Positions 8,918-19,179 of a stretch of DNA of 64,000 nt are shown here, in pieces. Below the pieces are notes generated by a model that was given only the letters and a program-made list of their open reading frames with translations, ran no database searches and was not told where the DNA came from. Numbering within the stretch: position 1 is the stretch's first letter; the number at the start of each line of letters is the position of its first letter. The translations under genes and the position numbers were made by a program. Origin of the DNA: Prochlorococcus sp. MIT 0701 (lineage in GTDB: Bacteria; Cyanobacteriota; Cyanobacteriia; PCC-6307; Cyanobiaceae); the NCBI RefSeq assembly GCF_000760295.1, contig NZ_JNBA01000024.1, positions 52,716 to 116,715 on the forward strand, written 5' to 3'.

Positions 8918-11419
8918 TCAAGCTAGAAAATCCGTATTGCTGTAGAGACTGGCTAATTCATGATCGACTGAGAGGGCATGCGAGCGACGAACTGCAGATT
9001 CAGCATTGATTGTGCCTGCACCGTAGGTGTCGTCACGCCCTGGATCTCCTAGATCCATGGCACTTGTTGTCAGGATTTCTCTAACATCACCCCCACTCAG
9101 GTCTGTATTTTCGCTCCAAACAAGAGCAGCAACTCCAGCGGCATTGGGGTTTGCACAAGAGGTTCCGCCGTAGGTTCCAATTACACCATTGGCATCAATT
9201 GCCTTACTATCTGTTGGTGCTACTAATGTGAGGTTGTCGCCTGCATTGGAATAACCAGCAAGTTGAGTACCTGTCACATTAGTAAGTGAACCCCCAGTAA
9301 TTGCATCGATTTCTTCTGTGCCTGTGAACTGCAGAGCACCGATACTTGCAACATTGGCATGGGATGTTTGGAATGGTGCCAACCCACCTGCTCCAGCCAC
9401 GGAGGTTTTGTCGCCATCATTACCTGCAGAAGCAGCAAAGAATGCATAACTTTCAGTTTCATCTAGGCTTGCTGTCATTTCGGCAGTGGTGAAGTCACTA
9501 CCCCCGAAACCCGCGCCGTTTTGGAAGACTAAACGTTCGCCACAATTGCGCTTATCTTTTGCATCTTCTATGGAATCTAGTACACCGTCAGCCCAAACAT
9601 TGTAGGCAACAAGTTGACTTCCGGGAGCAATGCCTGCCAGGTTTTGATTGTCATGCTTAGCTGCCATCACACTCATCGCTCGATGACCATGAGAGTTGCT
9701 TGATTTTGCACTTTCGTTTTGAACATGTGAGATTTCATTATGAGCATCAGTGACACTGCCTGCAACATCATTAAGACCAGTATCTAGAGATACAAGCTTG
9801 ACATCTTCAGAACCTTTGTTGAATCTCCAAGCACCGGAAACATCCATAGCATTTAGATTCCATTGTTCTTTTGTACTGTCGCTCATTCCTTCTCTAATGC
9901 GGTAGCTATCGTCTTCGGTGGTGATCTTCTCAAAACCTTGCAGATAAATCTCATCCCCATTGGTGAGGCTCAAGATGTCGAAAGCTGTGCCTTGATAAAT
10001 GGCCTGTTCGCCGATCGTTGTGTAATCAGTAAGACTACTGAAGCTTTCGCCATTGAAGCTCTTGATGTCTGCACTATCAATACCATTGAGTATTAGTTCG
10101 TCGGTTCCACCACGCGCCTTGTAAATTCTAGCTGAATCATATTCAGAACCTACCCACCCCAAGGTATCCATATCATAATAATTAAAAGTATTGGCTTCAA
10201 TATCACCATCAAATGTACTCCAATCAAGCGCATCAATCATTGTTAGTGTTTCATCAAAGTCTTCTATATTTTCCCTCATGCTACCGAACACAGCATCAAT
10301 ATCTACATCAAAGTCCCAGCTACTGCGTCTATCTAGGAAGCTTTCAGAGGCTTCTATTTTTCCGTTAAGATCGACAAGAAAACGATCTTCTGAGAGATCT
10401 AGGGTATATGCGCCTAGATCTATATTCTCTCCCGTAGTCGTGTGAATTGCATTGACTTGAGCTTCAACACTGCCAATCTTCATTGTTGACATTGGGCCCC
10501 AACTCCAGCCAAAAATATCTGAGAAATCCAACCTGTTATCATTTAAGAAATCACCATCATAATTGATTCTGATTGCACCATCTTCAAACACTTCTTTTTT
10601 CGTGCCGTCGTGTGATGCATCATAAATTCGGGTATAACCATAATCAAATAGACTTTCTACACTCAAGTCCCATGGCTTGATACTTATACTTAAATCGACA
10701 TCGTATGGTCGTGGGATATGTTTGAAAGATTGTCGATTAAAGCCTTTGCTAAATGGGTTGCGTGAACCACCTTCTTCGCCAGCTTCATGTTCACCGCTTG
10801 TAAGATCTTCTGGAAACTCCTGTTGAGCTTTTCTTGCCATCCAGTTTTGTTTATCCATGGAAAACCTGTTTTCTTCCCTTTCGAATTGGCCTTGATGATT
10901 GAAATCATCGCGTGATTCATTGCGATCATTTTGATTGCCCCTGAACGAGGAATTTCCACGGTTGCTAGAATCAGGATCTGATGCATCGTGATTGTGCTGA
11001 TTGGCCATGGAATAGAAGCCTCTATGATTGAATGAACCAAACGGCTGTCTTAGGCGTAGGCCAAATGTGTTTTGGGCCGGCTGATTCCCTAGAATCGGAT
11101 CTTCTAGGCTCGTGGCATTATGAACATTGAATGTTTCTTGCCTGTCAAAAGATAGATTGCCCTCGCGATTAGAATTTTCTGTTTTGTTGTTTGCATTTGA
11201 TGCTTCCCTCGCTTCGAGCTCAAAGGGCTGTTCTCGTTCAAGCCTCTCGCTACTATTATAGTAATAGTGGCTTGAATGCCCTTCGCTAATTTGATTGTTC
11301 TGATTTTCTTTTGGCTTTGCCAAATTCAGTGATTCACTGATGAAGTCTCTGCTCTTTGATTGCTTGTTAGTTGTACCGATAGTTCTGAAGAGTCGTTTCA
11401 TGATTGTAGAAAAGGCCAT
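8918..11419 (-). CDS. Subtilisin-like serine protease (S8) with Asn/Ser/Arg-rich N-terminal region
   Basis: The C-terminal 290 residues form a subtilase domain. Numbering from the ATG at 11419, the triad is Asp546 in VSLDTG, His577 in SHGHRAMS and Ser754 in GTSCANP, with the oxyanion Asn667 in SAGNDG. Ahead of it lie a 200-residue low-complexity segment rich in Asn, Gln, Ser, Arg and Asp, then a beta-rich region of about 300 residues (residues 240-530). No Sec signal peptide is evident, so export, if any, would use another route. The frame continues to a TTG at 11437, and an ATG at 11401 is another possible start. It is probably an accessory extracellular or surface protease. A broken isomerase-like gene lies just upstream. 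Confidence 0.85.
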   Translation of the reverse strand: MAFSTIMKRLFRTIGTTNKQSKSRDFISESLNLAKPKENQNNQISEGHSSHYYYNSSERLEREQPFELEAREASNANNKTENSNREGNLSFDRQETFNVHNATSLEDPILGNQPAQNTFGLRLRQPFGSFNHRGFYSMANQHNHDASDPDSSNRGNSSFRGNQNDRNESRDDFNHQGQFEREENRFSMDKQNWMARKAQQEFPEDLTSGEHEAGEEGGSRNPFSKGFNRQSFKHIPRPYDVDLSISIKPWDLSVESLFDYGYTRIYDASHDGTKKEVFEDGAIRINYDGDFLNDNRLDFSDIFGWSWGPMSTMKIGSVEAQVNAIHTTTGENIDLGAYTLDLSEDRFLVDLNGKIEASESFLDRRSSWDFDVDIDAVFGSMRENIEDFDETLTMIDALDWSTFDGDIEANTFNYYDMDTLGWVGSEYDSARIYKARGGTDELILNGIDSADIKSFNGESFSSLTDYTTIGEQAIYQGTAFDILSLTNGDEIYLQGFEKITTEDDSYRIREGMSDSTKEQWNLNAMDVSGAWRFNKGSEDVKLVSLDTGLNDVAGSVTDAHNEISHVQNESAKSSNSHGHRAMSVMAAKHDNQNLAGIAPGSQLVAYNVWADGVLDSIEDAKDKRNCGERLVFQNGAGFGGSDFTTAEMTASLDETESYAFFAASAGNDGDKTSVAGAGGLAPFQTSHANVASIGALQFTGTEEIDAITGGSLTNVTGTQLAGYSNAGDNLTLVAPTDSKAIDANGVIGTYGGTSCANPNAAGVAALVWSENTDLSGGDVREILTTSAMDLGDPGRDDTYGAGTINAESAVRRSHALSVDHELASLYSNTDFLA

Positions 11420-11582
11420 GCCTTTTAAATGACTCAATCAATTTTCATCAATGTTATGAATTTAGATGTGATCTAGAACTTTTTGAGTCGAGCACTTGCT
11501 CACATTCAATCGTGACGTAGCTCACATCTTTATTTTGCAAAACGATTGATTGGAAATGATATGGATTGTGAATTTTATTTTT

Positions 11583-11929
11583 CTAGATTAATCTTGATAC
11601 TGATGCTATGAATAGCTTGGTTTTCATCTTTCTATTGTAATGCTGCACTTTTAGAGGGACACCGAGTGGATGAATGAGGTCTGGCTTGATCAGTCCTTGA
11701 TCAGAGAGATAACGCTCTAGACGTTCCTGATCATTTAGCCCATGCTGTTCGCAGAAATTCGCAATCGGCTGATCAGGTTTTTCGGCGGGTAACTGAACAG
11801 CTTCGCAGTCTTGATCAATGACCATCCTCTGCACGAGTGACCTCAACAGGTTTTACTTCGAAGCAGAACCACAATGTCTTTGGGGAGCATTTTGAGGCTC
11901 TCCCGAACGCTCTCTTTGAGGTCGTCCAC
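11583..11929 (-). pseudogene. Frameshifted, truncated remnant of a type-I-secretion-associated peptidyl-prolyl isomerase gene
   Basis: The main frame (11583-11846) encodes IANFCEQHGLNDQERLERYL and then KPDLIHPLGVPLKVQHYN. This aligns by eye with IEGYCKQHQLSNEQALKDHL and the following ADLRWQVNLPIRIASYS in the intact isomerase at 50875-51606. In another frame just upstream (11843-11929), SLKMLPKDIVVLLRSKT matches that protein's LPAKVLQLLARHQLL start region, implying a frameshift near 11845-11850. The frame stops before any rotamase domain. It lies between mutS and the subtilisin-like gene, on the same strand. A small truncated gene using the ATG at 11825 is the alternative reading. Confidence 0.55.
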
Positions 11930-11982
11930 GATGTTTTTTGGCGCGAATTGAGGCTAGTGGGTCGGTGTTAGGCGAAAGGTTC

Positions 11983-14766
11983 TCAGCCTTGCCTCTTGAT
12001 GGTTTTCGAGCTTGGCAGGGCTTGCAGAGAGGAGTCATCGTCTTGGAGCTCAGCCAACACCTGCCTTGCTCGTTGCACCACGTCATCCGGTACACCAGCT
12101 AGACGGGCGGCTTCAATGCCGTAACTGCGATTTGCACCGCCTGCAGCCACCTGATGTAGGAACACCAGGTCGTCGCCTGTTTCCTCCACCAAAACTTGAG
12201 AATTGGCGACATTGGTCAGCTCTTGGCTCAGCCCATTGAGTTCGTGATAGTGGGTCGCGAACACAGTGCGGCTTCTAAGATCTGTTGCCAGGTGTTCGCT
12301 CACCGCCCAGGCAATGGAAAGGCCATCAAAGGTGGCAGTGCCACGTCCAATCTCATCGAGAAGCACTAAGGAACGATCGCTGGCGTGATGGAGAATATTG
12401 GCCGTTTCTGCCATTTCCACCATGAAGGTGGACTGTCCTGCCGCTAGGTCATCGACGGCGCCGACGCGGGTGAAGATGCGGTCTGCGATGCCAACACGGG
12501 CCTGCTTTGCAGGCACCCAACTACCCACCTGGGCTAGCAACTGTATGAGGCCGATTTGACGCAGGTAGCAGCTTTTGCCACTGGCATTTGGGCCGGTGAG
12601 TACGACGAGGTCGATGGCCTTGCCAAGTTCTACATCGTTAGGGATGAAGGACTTCTCTACCAGTAGTTGTTCCACCACTGGGTGTCTGCAGGTTTTGAGC
12701 TGTAGTTCTCTGCTGTTATCGATCTCTGGGCAGCAATAGTCTCCAGTGGCGGCTACTTCTGCTAGCCCGACTAGCGCATCGAGTCCTGCCACGGCCCGGG
12801 CTGCTTTACGGATTGCAGTTGCCTGTTGGCCCACTTGCTCGCGCAATTGGCAGAACAGTTCGTATTCCCGTTGGCAGGCCCTTGCTCTGAGCTGGAAGAT
12901 CTGCCCCTCCCGGGTTTTGAGATCTGGTGTGATGAAGCGTTCTTCGTTGGCCAGGGTCTGCCGGCGGATCCAGTGGTCCGGCACCATGGAAGCCTTGGCT
13001 TTGCTTACGGCTAGGAAGTAGCCGAAGGTACGGTGGTATTGAAGGCGCAGATTAGGGTTGCCACTGAGTTTGCGTTCTTGGACTTCCTGACCTGCAAGCC
13101 AGGTGTCCTGGTCATCCAATTGATTGCGCAGGCCATCCAGCAGCGGATCGACGTTGTCGTGCATGAGGCCTCCCTCGCTGAGGCTGAGCGGTGGGTTATT
13201 GATCAATTGCTCGCGGATACTCGCCGCCAGCTTTGGCAGGCTCTTATCCAGAGTCAGCAAGTTGTCGAGCCAGTGTGGGGCAGAGCTCAATGCATTGTGT
13301 AATTGCTCTGCTAGCCGTGGTAATCGTTCAATGCCATCGGCAATAGCCACTAGCTCACGGGCACCAGCATGACCGGCGCCGGCCCTGCCGGCCAGCCGTT
13401 CTAGATCTCCCATCGGTCGCAGCAAGCGTCGAAGTGACTGCCGCAGGGAGCGAGTCTCCACGAGATGGTTCACCACCGATTGACGGGCGCGGATGGCTTT
13501 GCTGTCTAGAAGGGGGGCTTCGATCCAGCGGCGCAGGCAGCGGGCTCCCATTGCGGTGAGGGTACGGTCTACGGCCCACAGCAGTGACCCTTGAAACTGG
13601 CCGTCCCGCTGGGTGCTAGTGAGTTCTAGGTTGCGTCGGGTTTGGGCGTCGAGCACTAAGGCATCGTCGGCGAACACTGTGAGCGGATGTTCCAGTGGCA
13701 TCGGGGCGATGCCTTCATCGACGTTTTCAGCGAGAGGTTGGGTGTCTCTTAGATAAGTCAGCAGTCCCCCGGCGGCCCTTAGTGCTAAAGGCACCTCTTG
13801 CAGCCCTAGACCATCAAGGGTGCTAAGCCGGTAATGATTGAGCAGCGTTCGCTCGGCCTCTGGCTGGCTGAAGGGGGTATTGGCCATCCTGGTCAGGAAT
13901 AGCTGCTCCGGACACCAGGCAGGTCTGCTGCTTTCTCCGATCTGTTGAGCCATGATCAGTTCCGAAGCCTCTAGCTGAGCCAGGTGTTGGTGCAGCTCAG
14001 CGCTCCCCTGCCGTTGAGTGACCAGAAACTCACCTGTGCTGACATCGGCGTTGGCTAGACCCCAGCAAAATGGTTGGTTGCCTTGTGCTGGCTCAACCAC
14101 AACTGCTGCTAGCCAATTGTTGCGGCGAGCTGTCAGCATGCCTTCTGCAAGAACCGTTCCTGGGGTGAGCACCCTGGTGATGTCACGTTTGAGCAGTGCG
14201 CCTTTGCTTGGAGTTGTTTCCAGTTGGTCACAAATGGCCACGCTTAGCCCATGGCGGATCAAGTCGGCGCAATAGCGCTCTGCAGCGTGGTGGGGGACGC
14301 CTGCCATCGGCACACGACCGATCCGTTTACCACCTTCCTTGCCAGTGAGAGTCAGCTCCAGCAGTCTTGAGAGCTGAATGGCATCTTCAAAAAAGCATTC
14401 AAAAAAATCGCCAAGTCTGTAGAGCAAGATCCTTTCGGGATGTTTGGCCTTGAGTTCCACGTAGTGACGCAGCATTGGCGTGAGCTGCTCAGGGTTGACG
14501 AGGCTGTGGTGTGCCCAGGCGGGTAGGTCGTTGTCGTTATCGGCTGTTTCGAGTTGCTCTTGGCTTTCAGAATCAAGTGGGATGCTTGGAACGGATGTTG
14601 GCTTATGTCGATTGCGGGGCCTTTTTAGGGATTCCTCGACGAGTTCTTGATCAGAGAGATCGTTACTCAGAGCCCGTGTCATGGTTTCTGCGCAGCTTTC
14701 AGCGTTTGACTGCGGTCCCAGATCACCAAACAGACTGCCTTGCAACAACTCTGCGTTGGCAGTCAT
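11983..14766 (-). CDS. mutS: DNA mismatch repair protein MutS
   Basis: MutS recognises mismatches and signals repair. The mismatch-contacting motif [11 protein letters not shown], with the Phe-x-Glu element, is in the N-terminal domain. The Walker A motif GPNASGKS is near residues 725-732, followed by GQSTFMVEM and the Walker [10 protein letters not shown] near 805. The C-terminal helix-turn-helix dimerisation part follows. The ATG at 14766 gives 927 residues. The frame extends ten codons further to 14796, but [14 protein letters not shown] looks like the family start. The N-terminus is longer than E. coli MutS (853), with a variable low-complexity linker at residues 40-85. psbZ is divergent. 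Confidence 0.95.
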   Translation of the reverse strand: MTANAELLQGSLFGDLGPQSNAESCAETMTRALSNDLSDQELVEESLKRPRNRHKPTSVPSIPLDSESQEQLETADNDNDLPAWAHHSLVNPEQLTPMLRHYVELKAKHPERILLYRLGDFFECFFEDAIQLSRLLELTLTGKEGGKRIGRVPMAGVPHHAAERYCADLIRHGLSVAICDQLETTPSKGALLKRDITRVLTPGTVLAEGMLTARRNNWLAAVVVEPAQGNQPFCWGLANADVSTGEFLVTQRQGSAELHQHLAQLEASELIMAQQIGESSRPAWCPEQLFLTRMANTPFSQPEAERTLLNHYRLSTLDGLGLQEVPLALRAAGGLLTYLRDTQPLAENVDEGIAPMPLEHPLTVFADDALVLDAQTRRNLELTSTQRDGQFQGSLLWAVDRTLTAMGARCLRRWIEAPLLDSKAIRARQSVVNHLVETRSLRQSLRRLLRPMGDLERLAGRAGAGHAGARELVAIADGIERLPRLAEQLHNALSSAPHWLDNLLTLDKSLPKLAASIREQLINNPPLSLSEGGLMHDNVDPLLDGLRNQLDDQDTWLAGQEVQERKLSGNPNLRLQYHRTFGYFLAVSKAKASMVPDHWIRRQTLANEERFITPDLKTREGQIFQLRARACQREYELFCQLREQVGQQATAIRKAARAVAGLDALVGLAEVAATGDYCCPEIDNSRELQLKTCRHPVVEQLLVEKSFIPNDVELGKAIDLVVLTGPNASGKSCYLRQIGLIQLLAQVGSWVPAKQARVGIADRIFTRVGAVDDLAAGQSTFMVEMAETANILHHASDRSLVLLDEIGRGTATFDGLSIAWAVSEHLATDLRSRTVFATHYHELNGLSQELTNVANSQVLVEETGDDLVFLHQVAAGGANRSYGIEAARLAGVPDDVVQRARQVLAELQDDDSSLQALPSSKTIKRQG

Positions 14767-14922
14767 TGGATCATCCTGCCAGCAAAGAGATGGCATCGTA
14801 AGTCTGGTGTGTTGGGCAGGATGTGAAGCCTCGCGACACCCATGCCGGCCTTTTCATGAGAAGCCTCGGCCTCGTGGGAGAATTTTCGAAGATCAGAGCA
14901 TTGGCTCCGCCGCCTCAACTCC

Positions 14923-15123
14923 ATGCAGATCATTTCCGACATCGCTGTGAACGCCCTTTTGTTCGCATCATTGCTTTTGGTTGTTGGGATTCCGGTGCTT
15001 TATGCAACCCAAAAAAATCCTGGCGATCGCCGCAACCCTGAAATCAAAAAGATCGAAATCATTGGCGGGGTTTGGTTCCATCTTGTTTTGCTCAACGGAG
15101 CAATCAGCTTTTTGGTGGTTTGA
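14923..15123 (+). CDS. psbZ: Photosystem II protein PsbZ (Ycf9)
   Basis: The 66-residue protein has two transmembrane helices joined by a short polar loop. The first helix ends LLLVVGIPVLYATQ, equivalent to the VVGVPVAYA signature of PsbZ. The second ends NGAISFLVV, like the usual N-F-VV terminus. PsbZ stabilises the PSII core at the CP43 side and the PSII-antenna interaction. The loop (residues 29-44, rich in Lys, Arg and Asn) is a few residues longer than in freshwater cyanobacteria. It sits 52 bases upstream of ribH on the same strand, a gene order I recall from picocyanobacteria. Confidence 0.85.
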   Translation: MQIISDIAVNALLFASLLLVVGIPVLYATQKNPGDRRNPEIKKIEIIGGVWFHLVLLNGAISFLVV

Positions 15124-15175
15124 ACCAATCACTCAATTGCTTTGATGAGAGCATGTGGGCAGTTTCTGCCACTGA

Positions 15176-15664
15176 ATGATGGCTACATTTGAAGGATGCT
15201 TTACGGATGCCAAGGGCATGCGTATAGCAGTTGTTGTGGCGAGATTCAATGATTTGGTGACCAGCAAGTTGCTAAGCGGTTGCCTTGATTGCTTGGCACG
15301 TCATGGGGTTGATACATCTGCAACCAGTTCTCAACTTGATGTGGCCTGGGTGCCCGGTTCGTTTGAATTGCCCCTTGTGGCTCAGAATCTTGCGCGTAGT
15401 GGTCGCTATCAGGTGGTGATTACCCTTGGAGCTGTGATTCGAGGCGATACACCCCATTTTGATGTGGTTGTGTCTGAAGCCAGTAAGGGAATTGCTTCAG
15501 TGTCCAGAGAGACAGGCGTCCCGGTGATTTTTGGTGTGCTCACCACCGACACCATGCAACAAGCGCTTGAGCGGGCTGGTATCAAGAGCAATTTGGGCTG
15601 GAGTTTTGGGCTGCAGGCCCTAGAGATGGGCTCGCTGATGTCTTCCCTTGCATTATTGGCCTGA
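15176..15664 (+). CDS. ribH: 6,7-dimethyl-8-ribityllumazine synthase
   Basis: RibH condenses the ribityl-pyrimidinedione with 3,4-dihydroxy-2-butanone 4-phosphate in riboflavin synthesis. The protein has 162 residues. Family motifs are [17 protein letters not shown] (substrate pocket), [12 protein letters not shown], and [15 protein letters not shown] with the catalytic His, followed by [11 protein letters not shown]. Two adjacent ATG codons (15176 and 15179) are possible starts. rfbD begins six bases after its stop, so transcripts may continue into nucleotide-sugar synthesis. Confidence 0.95.
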   Translation: MMATFEGCFTDAKGMRIAVVVARFNDLVTSKLLSGCLDCLARHGVDTSATSSQLDVAWVPGSFELPLVAQNLARSGRYQVVITLGAVIRGDTPHFDVVVSEASKGIASVSRETGVPVIFGVLTTDTMQQALERAGIKSNLGWSFGLQALEMGSLMSSLALLA

Positions 15665-15670
15665 CCGTTA

Positions 15671-16642
15671 ATGAAAGTGCTGCTTACCGGCGCTTCAGGC
15701 CAGCTTGGTCAGGCTCTCCGCTCTAGGCAACCTGCTTTCGTTCTTGGCCAACCTTTTGAGTTGATCGCGACCAGTCGTCATGGTTCTGATGGTGTGTTGG
15801 CGCTGGACTTGTCTGATGCCGAAGCGTGCAAGGAGGCTGTACGTCACCATCGGCCCGATTGGGTGATTAATGCTGGTGCTTACACCGCAGTTGATCTCGC
15901 CGAGTCTGAGCCTGCTTTGGCTGAGATGGTGAATGCTGGGGCGCCGTTGGCGTTTGCCAAGGCCCTTAAAGACAGTGGAGGTCGAATGCTGCAGCTGAGT
16001 ACGGATTTTGTGTTTTCTGGCAATCAAGGCCATCCTTATCGCCCTGAACAGCAGCTCAATCCACTCGGTGTTTATGGAGCGAGTAAGGCGGCTGGAGAGA
16101 TGGCCGTGCAGAAGCTCCTTGGCTGTGAAGGCCGTGCGGTGGTTTTACGCACGAGCTGGCTCTATGGCCCTTTAGGAAATAATTTTTTGCTCACCATGTT
16201 GCGGTTGCATCATCAACGGGCGTTGGCTGCTGAACCGTTGTGTGTAGTGGCCGACCAAGTGGGATGCCCAACTGCCACGCTGGGTTTGGCAGATGCCTGC
16301 TGGACTTTGATCAATAGTGGAGTCAAATCAGCGGGAAAGCCAGACCATCAGCCTCTTTTGGCATCAATGCCAACGCTGTTGCACTGGAGCGATGCGGGAG
16401 TTGCCAGTTGGTATGACTTTGCTGTGGCAATAGGTGATCTTGGGCAGCAGAGCGGTCTGCTTAAACGTGCAGCTGAAGTGCAGCCGATTTCTACCGCTAA
16501 ATACCCCACTCCTGCTAAACGCCCGTCTTATTCCCTATTGGATTGTTCTCTCTCTCATAAGTTGCTGGATTTGGAGCCAAAGCATTGGCGCTTGGCATTG
16601 CAGCAGGTGATGCTGGTGATTAGAGCTGACCAGAAGTCTTGA
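15671..16642 (+). CDS. rfbD: dTDP-4-dehydrorhamnose reductase
   Basis: RfbD (RmlD) catalyses the last step to dTDP-L-rhamnose, reducing dTDP-4-keto-L-rhamnose with NAD(P)H. The 323-residue short-chain dehydrogenase has the nucleotide-binding motif GASGQLGQAL at its N-terminus, the STDFVFSG active-site strand and the YGASKAAGE (YxxxK) catalytic pair, followed by VVLRTSWLYGP. The other three rfb genes lie 1-5 kb downstream, separated by a tRNA and a GNAT gene, so the pathway is complete but split. It follows ribH by six bases. Confidence 0.94.
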   Translation: MKVLLTGASGQLGQALRSRQPAFVLGQPFELIATSRHGSDGVLALDLSDAEACKEAVRHHRPDWVINAGAYTAVDLAESEPALAEMVNAGAPLAFAKALKDSGGRMLQLSTDFVFSGNQGHPYRPEQQLNPLGVYGASKAAGEMAVQKLLGCEGRAVVLRTSWLYGPLGNNFLLTMLRLHHQRALAAEPLCVVADQVGCPTATLGLADACWTLINSGVKSAGKPDHQPLLASMPTLLHWSDAGVASWYDFAVAIGDLGQQSGLLKRAAEVQPISTAKYPTPAKRPSYSLLDCSLSHKLLDLEPKHWRLALQQVMLVIRADQKS

Positions 16643-16787
16643 TGTACTGGTTTTGATTTGGCGGTTGTGTTTGTTTGGGATCTGGTGATCCTGTTTGAGA
16701 TAACTAACTCTGTCCTTAAGGCTGTATGGGTTTGCTTTGGGTTTGTGTGATTGACCTTTGGCACCTTTGTGATGGATGATCATTCCG

Positions 16788-16793
16788 TCTAAT
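16788..16793 (+). promoter_or_regulatory. Possible -10 element of the tRNA-Gly gene
   Basis: TCTAAT differs from the TATAAT consensus at one base and lies 25 bases upstream of the tRNA. The expected -35 position has only a weak match. The spacing to the mature 5' end is reasonable for a short leader, and no better site is visible nearby. Confidence 0.35.
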
Positions 16794-16817
16794 GAGACGT
16801 TTGCCTTAACGGCATCT

Positions 16818-16889
16818 GCGGATGTAGCTCAGTGGTAGAGCATCTCCTTGCCAAGGAGAGGGTCGAGAGTTCGAATCTCTTCATCCGCT
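16818..16889 (+). tRNA. trnG: tRNA-Gly (GCC anticodon)
   Basis: A 72-base cloverleaf can be drawn by hand. The acceptor arm is 16818-16824 paired with 16882-16888 (GCGGATG/CATCCGC). A D-arm with GTAGCTCAGTGGTAGAGC follows, then the anticodon stem CTCCTT-GCC-AAGGAG and a T-arm with GTTCGAATC. GCC reads GGC and GGU glycine codons. CCA is not encoded. It stands between rfbD and a minus-strand GNAT gene, at a break in the rhamnose genes. Confidence 0.97.
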
Positions 16890-16904
16890 TGCTAGGTTGA
16901 AAAA

Positions 16905-17465
16905 TTAGTTGTTCTTGTGTTTCAACAGGAGTAGCTGTTGATTCGTGGAGTTTTCAAAGCCGAGTTGCTCGTAGAAGCCTTGGCTTTTGGTAGTCATCAG
17001 ATAGACGCGTTCGACACCGCGTATACCAGGAGCTGCCAGCAGGGCGTCGATCACTTGCCGCCCGAAGCCATGCCCCTGTAGGTCGCCAGCTACGACGATG
17101 TCCCATAGAACGGCACGGCATATGCCGTCACTTGTTGCACGTCCGAAGCCCACTAGGCGTTTGCCGCGCCAGAGGCTAATGATCACGTTGCTGCCTGCGA
17201 GAATCTTGCGCAGGCTTGCCGTGCTGCGGCCTTGGGCCCAGAAGGCATGCTTATTGAGCAAACGTTGCAGCTTGAGTAACCCCCGAGTGGGTTTGAGCCC
17301 TGGACCTAAGCCAAGCCAGCGCAGGCCTGGGGCCCCAGGAGCGTGTTGGATTAGGCGGATGCCAGCCATAGCCAGTTTTTGATGGCAGTATTTTCTCAGG
17401 CTGCCCGCTGCAGCTACTGAGAAGCCTCTCCACGTTTGAACTTCAAGCGCGGCCTGCTCAGGCAT
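16905..17465 (-). CDS. GNAT family N-acetyltransferase
   Basis: The 186-residue protein has a GNAT acetyl-CoA-binding core: VLWDIVVAGDLQGHGFGRQV contains the Q/R-x-x-G-x-G/A loop, and VYLMTTKSQGFYEQLGF is the typical final strand and helix. The preceding GKRLVGFGRATSDG strand resembles the cyanobacterial and plastid NSI/GNAT2-like lineage. The acceptor substrate cannot be read from sequence. An internal ATG at 17369 (MAGIRLIQHAPG) could be the true start, which would leave 154 residues. It is convergent with the tRNA-Gly gene. Confidence 0.82.
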   Translation of the reverse strand: MPEQAALEVQTWRGFSVAAAGSLRKYCHQKLAMAGIRLIQHAPGAPGLRWLGLGPGLKPTRGLLKLQRLLNKHAFWAQGRSTASLRKILAGSNVIISLWRGKRLVGFGRATSDGICRAVLWDIVVAGDLQGHGFGRQVIDALLAAPGIRGVERVYLMTTKSQGFYEQLGFENSTNQQLLLLKHKNN

Positions 17466-17684
17466 GGCCTGTTCATGCGCATCAGCAATGAAAGGGAAAC
17501 GTTCTGCTGTTTTTTGCTTTCAAATGGGCTTGCTTAGTAGCTTTGCCCAGTTCTTGGCAAGTGTGATCAGTGTTCCAGGCTGTTGCACTTGAGCCTGATT
17601 AACGATGACTGGCTGGTTTGCTTGTACCAAGGGCTATTTATTTCGCATGCATACATGGCAGCATTTAGCCAGCCTAAGGTGGTT

Positions 17685-18584
17685 ATGGATCGCAAAGGAA
17701 TAATCCTTGCTGGCGGCAATGGCACGCGTCTGCATCCGATCACCCAAGCAGTAAGCAAGCAACTGCTGCCTGTTTACGACAAACCGATGGTGTTCTATCC
17801 GCTTACCACGCTGATGTTGGCGGGTATCAGGGAGGTATTGATCATCACCACTCCAAACGATCAGGTGGCTTTTCAGCGCTTGCTTGGAGATGGCAGTGCT
17901 TGGGGGATGGAGATTCGCTATGCAGTGCAGTCCAGTCCTGATGGTTTGGCTCAGGCGTTTGTGATTGGTGCTGATTTTTTAGCTGAAGCACCAGCAGCAT
18001 TAGTGCTCGGAGATAACTTGTTTCACGGTCATGATTTGGTCCCCCAACTTTTGGCTAGCAATGCTTCTGGGGCTGGTGCCACGGTGTTTGCTTATCCGGT
18101 GCGTGACCCCGAGCGTTATGGCGTTGTCGAGTTTGCTGCTGATGGGCAGGTGTTGAGCATTGAGGAGAAGCCTGTAAAGCCTAGGAGTCGTTATGCCGTA
18201 ACCGGTCTTTATTTCTATGACTCGACGGTGGTCGAGCGTGCTCGGCGCGTGGAACCATCGCTGCGTGGAGAACTTGAGATTACGGATCTCAATCGTCAGT
18301 ATTTGAGCGAAGGATTACTGCGCGTGGAATTAATGGGTCGTGGCATGGCTTGGTTGGATACGGGCACCTGTGATTCGTTGCATGAGGCTGCTGCATATAT
18401 CCGCACCTTGGAGCATCGACAAGGTCTCAAAGTGGGCTGCCCTGAAGAGGTGGCTTGGCGATTGGGCTGGATCACGGCTGAGCAGCTGGCCGATTTGGCT
18501 GCTCCCCTATGCAAGAGCGGTTATGGCGACTATCTCCTGCAAGTCCTTGAGAATCCTCAAGCAGAATCCACTCATGCAAGCTGA
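17685..18584 (+). CDS. rfbA: Glucose-1-phosphate thymidylyltransferase
   Basis: RfbA (RmlA) makes dTDP-glucose from glucose-1-phosphate and dTTP, the entry to dTDP-rhamnose. The signature [14 protein letters not shown] is at residues 7-20, with [16 protein letters not shown] next, [12 protein letters not shown] in the middle and [10 protein letters not shown] later. The frame is open from 17583, but the ATG at 17685 gives the standard start and 299 residues (family about 290-300). rfbC starts inside its last codons, an 11-base overlap that implies translational coupling. Confidence 0.96.
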   Translation: MDRKGIILAGGNGTRLHPITQAVSKQLLPVYDKPMVFYPLTTLMLAGIREVLIITTPNDQVAFQRLLGDGSAWGMEIRYAVQSSPDGLAQAFVIGADFLAEAPAALVLGDNLFHGHDLVPQLLASNASGAGATVFAYPVRDPERYGVVEFAADGQVLSIEEKPVKPRSRYAVTGLYFYDSTVVERARRVEPSLRGELEITDLNRQYLSEGLLRVELMGRGMAWLDTGTCDSLHEAAAYIRTLEHRQGLKVGCPEEVAWRLGWITAEQLADLAAPLCKSGYGDYLLQVLENPQAESTHAS

Positions 18585-19179
18585 AGTCCTGACCTCCTCG
18601 GCAGGGATCCATCTAAACGGACCTCTGTTGTTGTCTCCTCAGGTGCATGGCGATGAGCGGGGATTTTTCTTTGAGAGTTGGAATCAGCGTCGTTGGCAGG
18701 ACGTTTTGGCCAGTTATGGGCAGGAAGCGCCTGATTTTGTCCAAGACAATCACTCGCGTTCGTCTTGTGGCGTGCTGCGCGGACTTCACTATCAATTGCC
18801 GCCGCATCCCCAGGGCAAGCTGGTGCGTTGCGTGGCAGGTGAGATCTTTGATGTTGCAGTTGATCTGCGGCGTAGTTCAGCAACGTATGGTCAGTGGGCA
18901 GGAGCACATTTGAATGCTGATCAGCATCAGCAGCTTTGGATACCGGTTGGCTTTGCTCATGGCTTTCTGACCCTCAGTAGTCATGCTGAGGTCCTGTACA
19001 AAGCCACGGATTTTTGGAGTCGCGATTGTGAACGGGCGATCCGCTGGGATGATCCACGCCTAGGAATTGCCTGGCCTGTTGTGCACGTTGATGGTAATCA
19101 GATTCCAGCATCTCTTTCTCAGAAGGATGCTGTTGCTCTTTTGCTTGACCAGTTGCCTGCGGCTCAAACCTTCAAATGA
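18574..19179 (+). CDS. rfbC: dTDP-4-dehydrorhamnose 3,5-epimerase
   Basis: RfbC (RmlC) epimerises dTDP-4-keto-6-deoxyglucose at C3 and C5. The 201-residue cupin shows [14 protein letters not shown], then [18 protein letters not shown] with the catalytic His, then [15 protein letters not shown] and [15 protein letters not shown] chose the ATG at 18574, overlapping the rfbA end by 11 bases, because the longer open frame to 18340 only mirrors rfbA coding sequence. Its last codons form the first copy of a 37-base imperfect direct repeat. Confidence 0.95.
   Translation: MQAEVLTSSAGIHLNGPLLLSPQVHGDERGFFFESWNQRRWQDVLASYGQEAPDFVQDNHSRSSCGVLRGLHYQLPPHPQGKLVRCVAGEIFDVAVDLRRSSATYGQWAGAHLNADQHQQLWIPVGFAHGFLTLSSHAEVLYKATDFWSRDCERAIRWDDPRLGIAWPVVHVDGNQIPASLSQKDAVALLLDQLPAAQTFK

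Noticed and set aside
11853..12095. 80-codon minus-strand frame spanning the mutS end
   Set aside because: It is an off-frame reading of the mutS tail and the following remnant gene.
16535..16783. Minus-strand frames over the rfbD end and the tRNA upstream region
   Set aside because: Overlapping frames on the same stretch, rich in His/Gln/Ser, partly antisense to rfbD, without family features.
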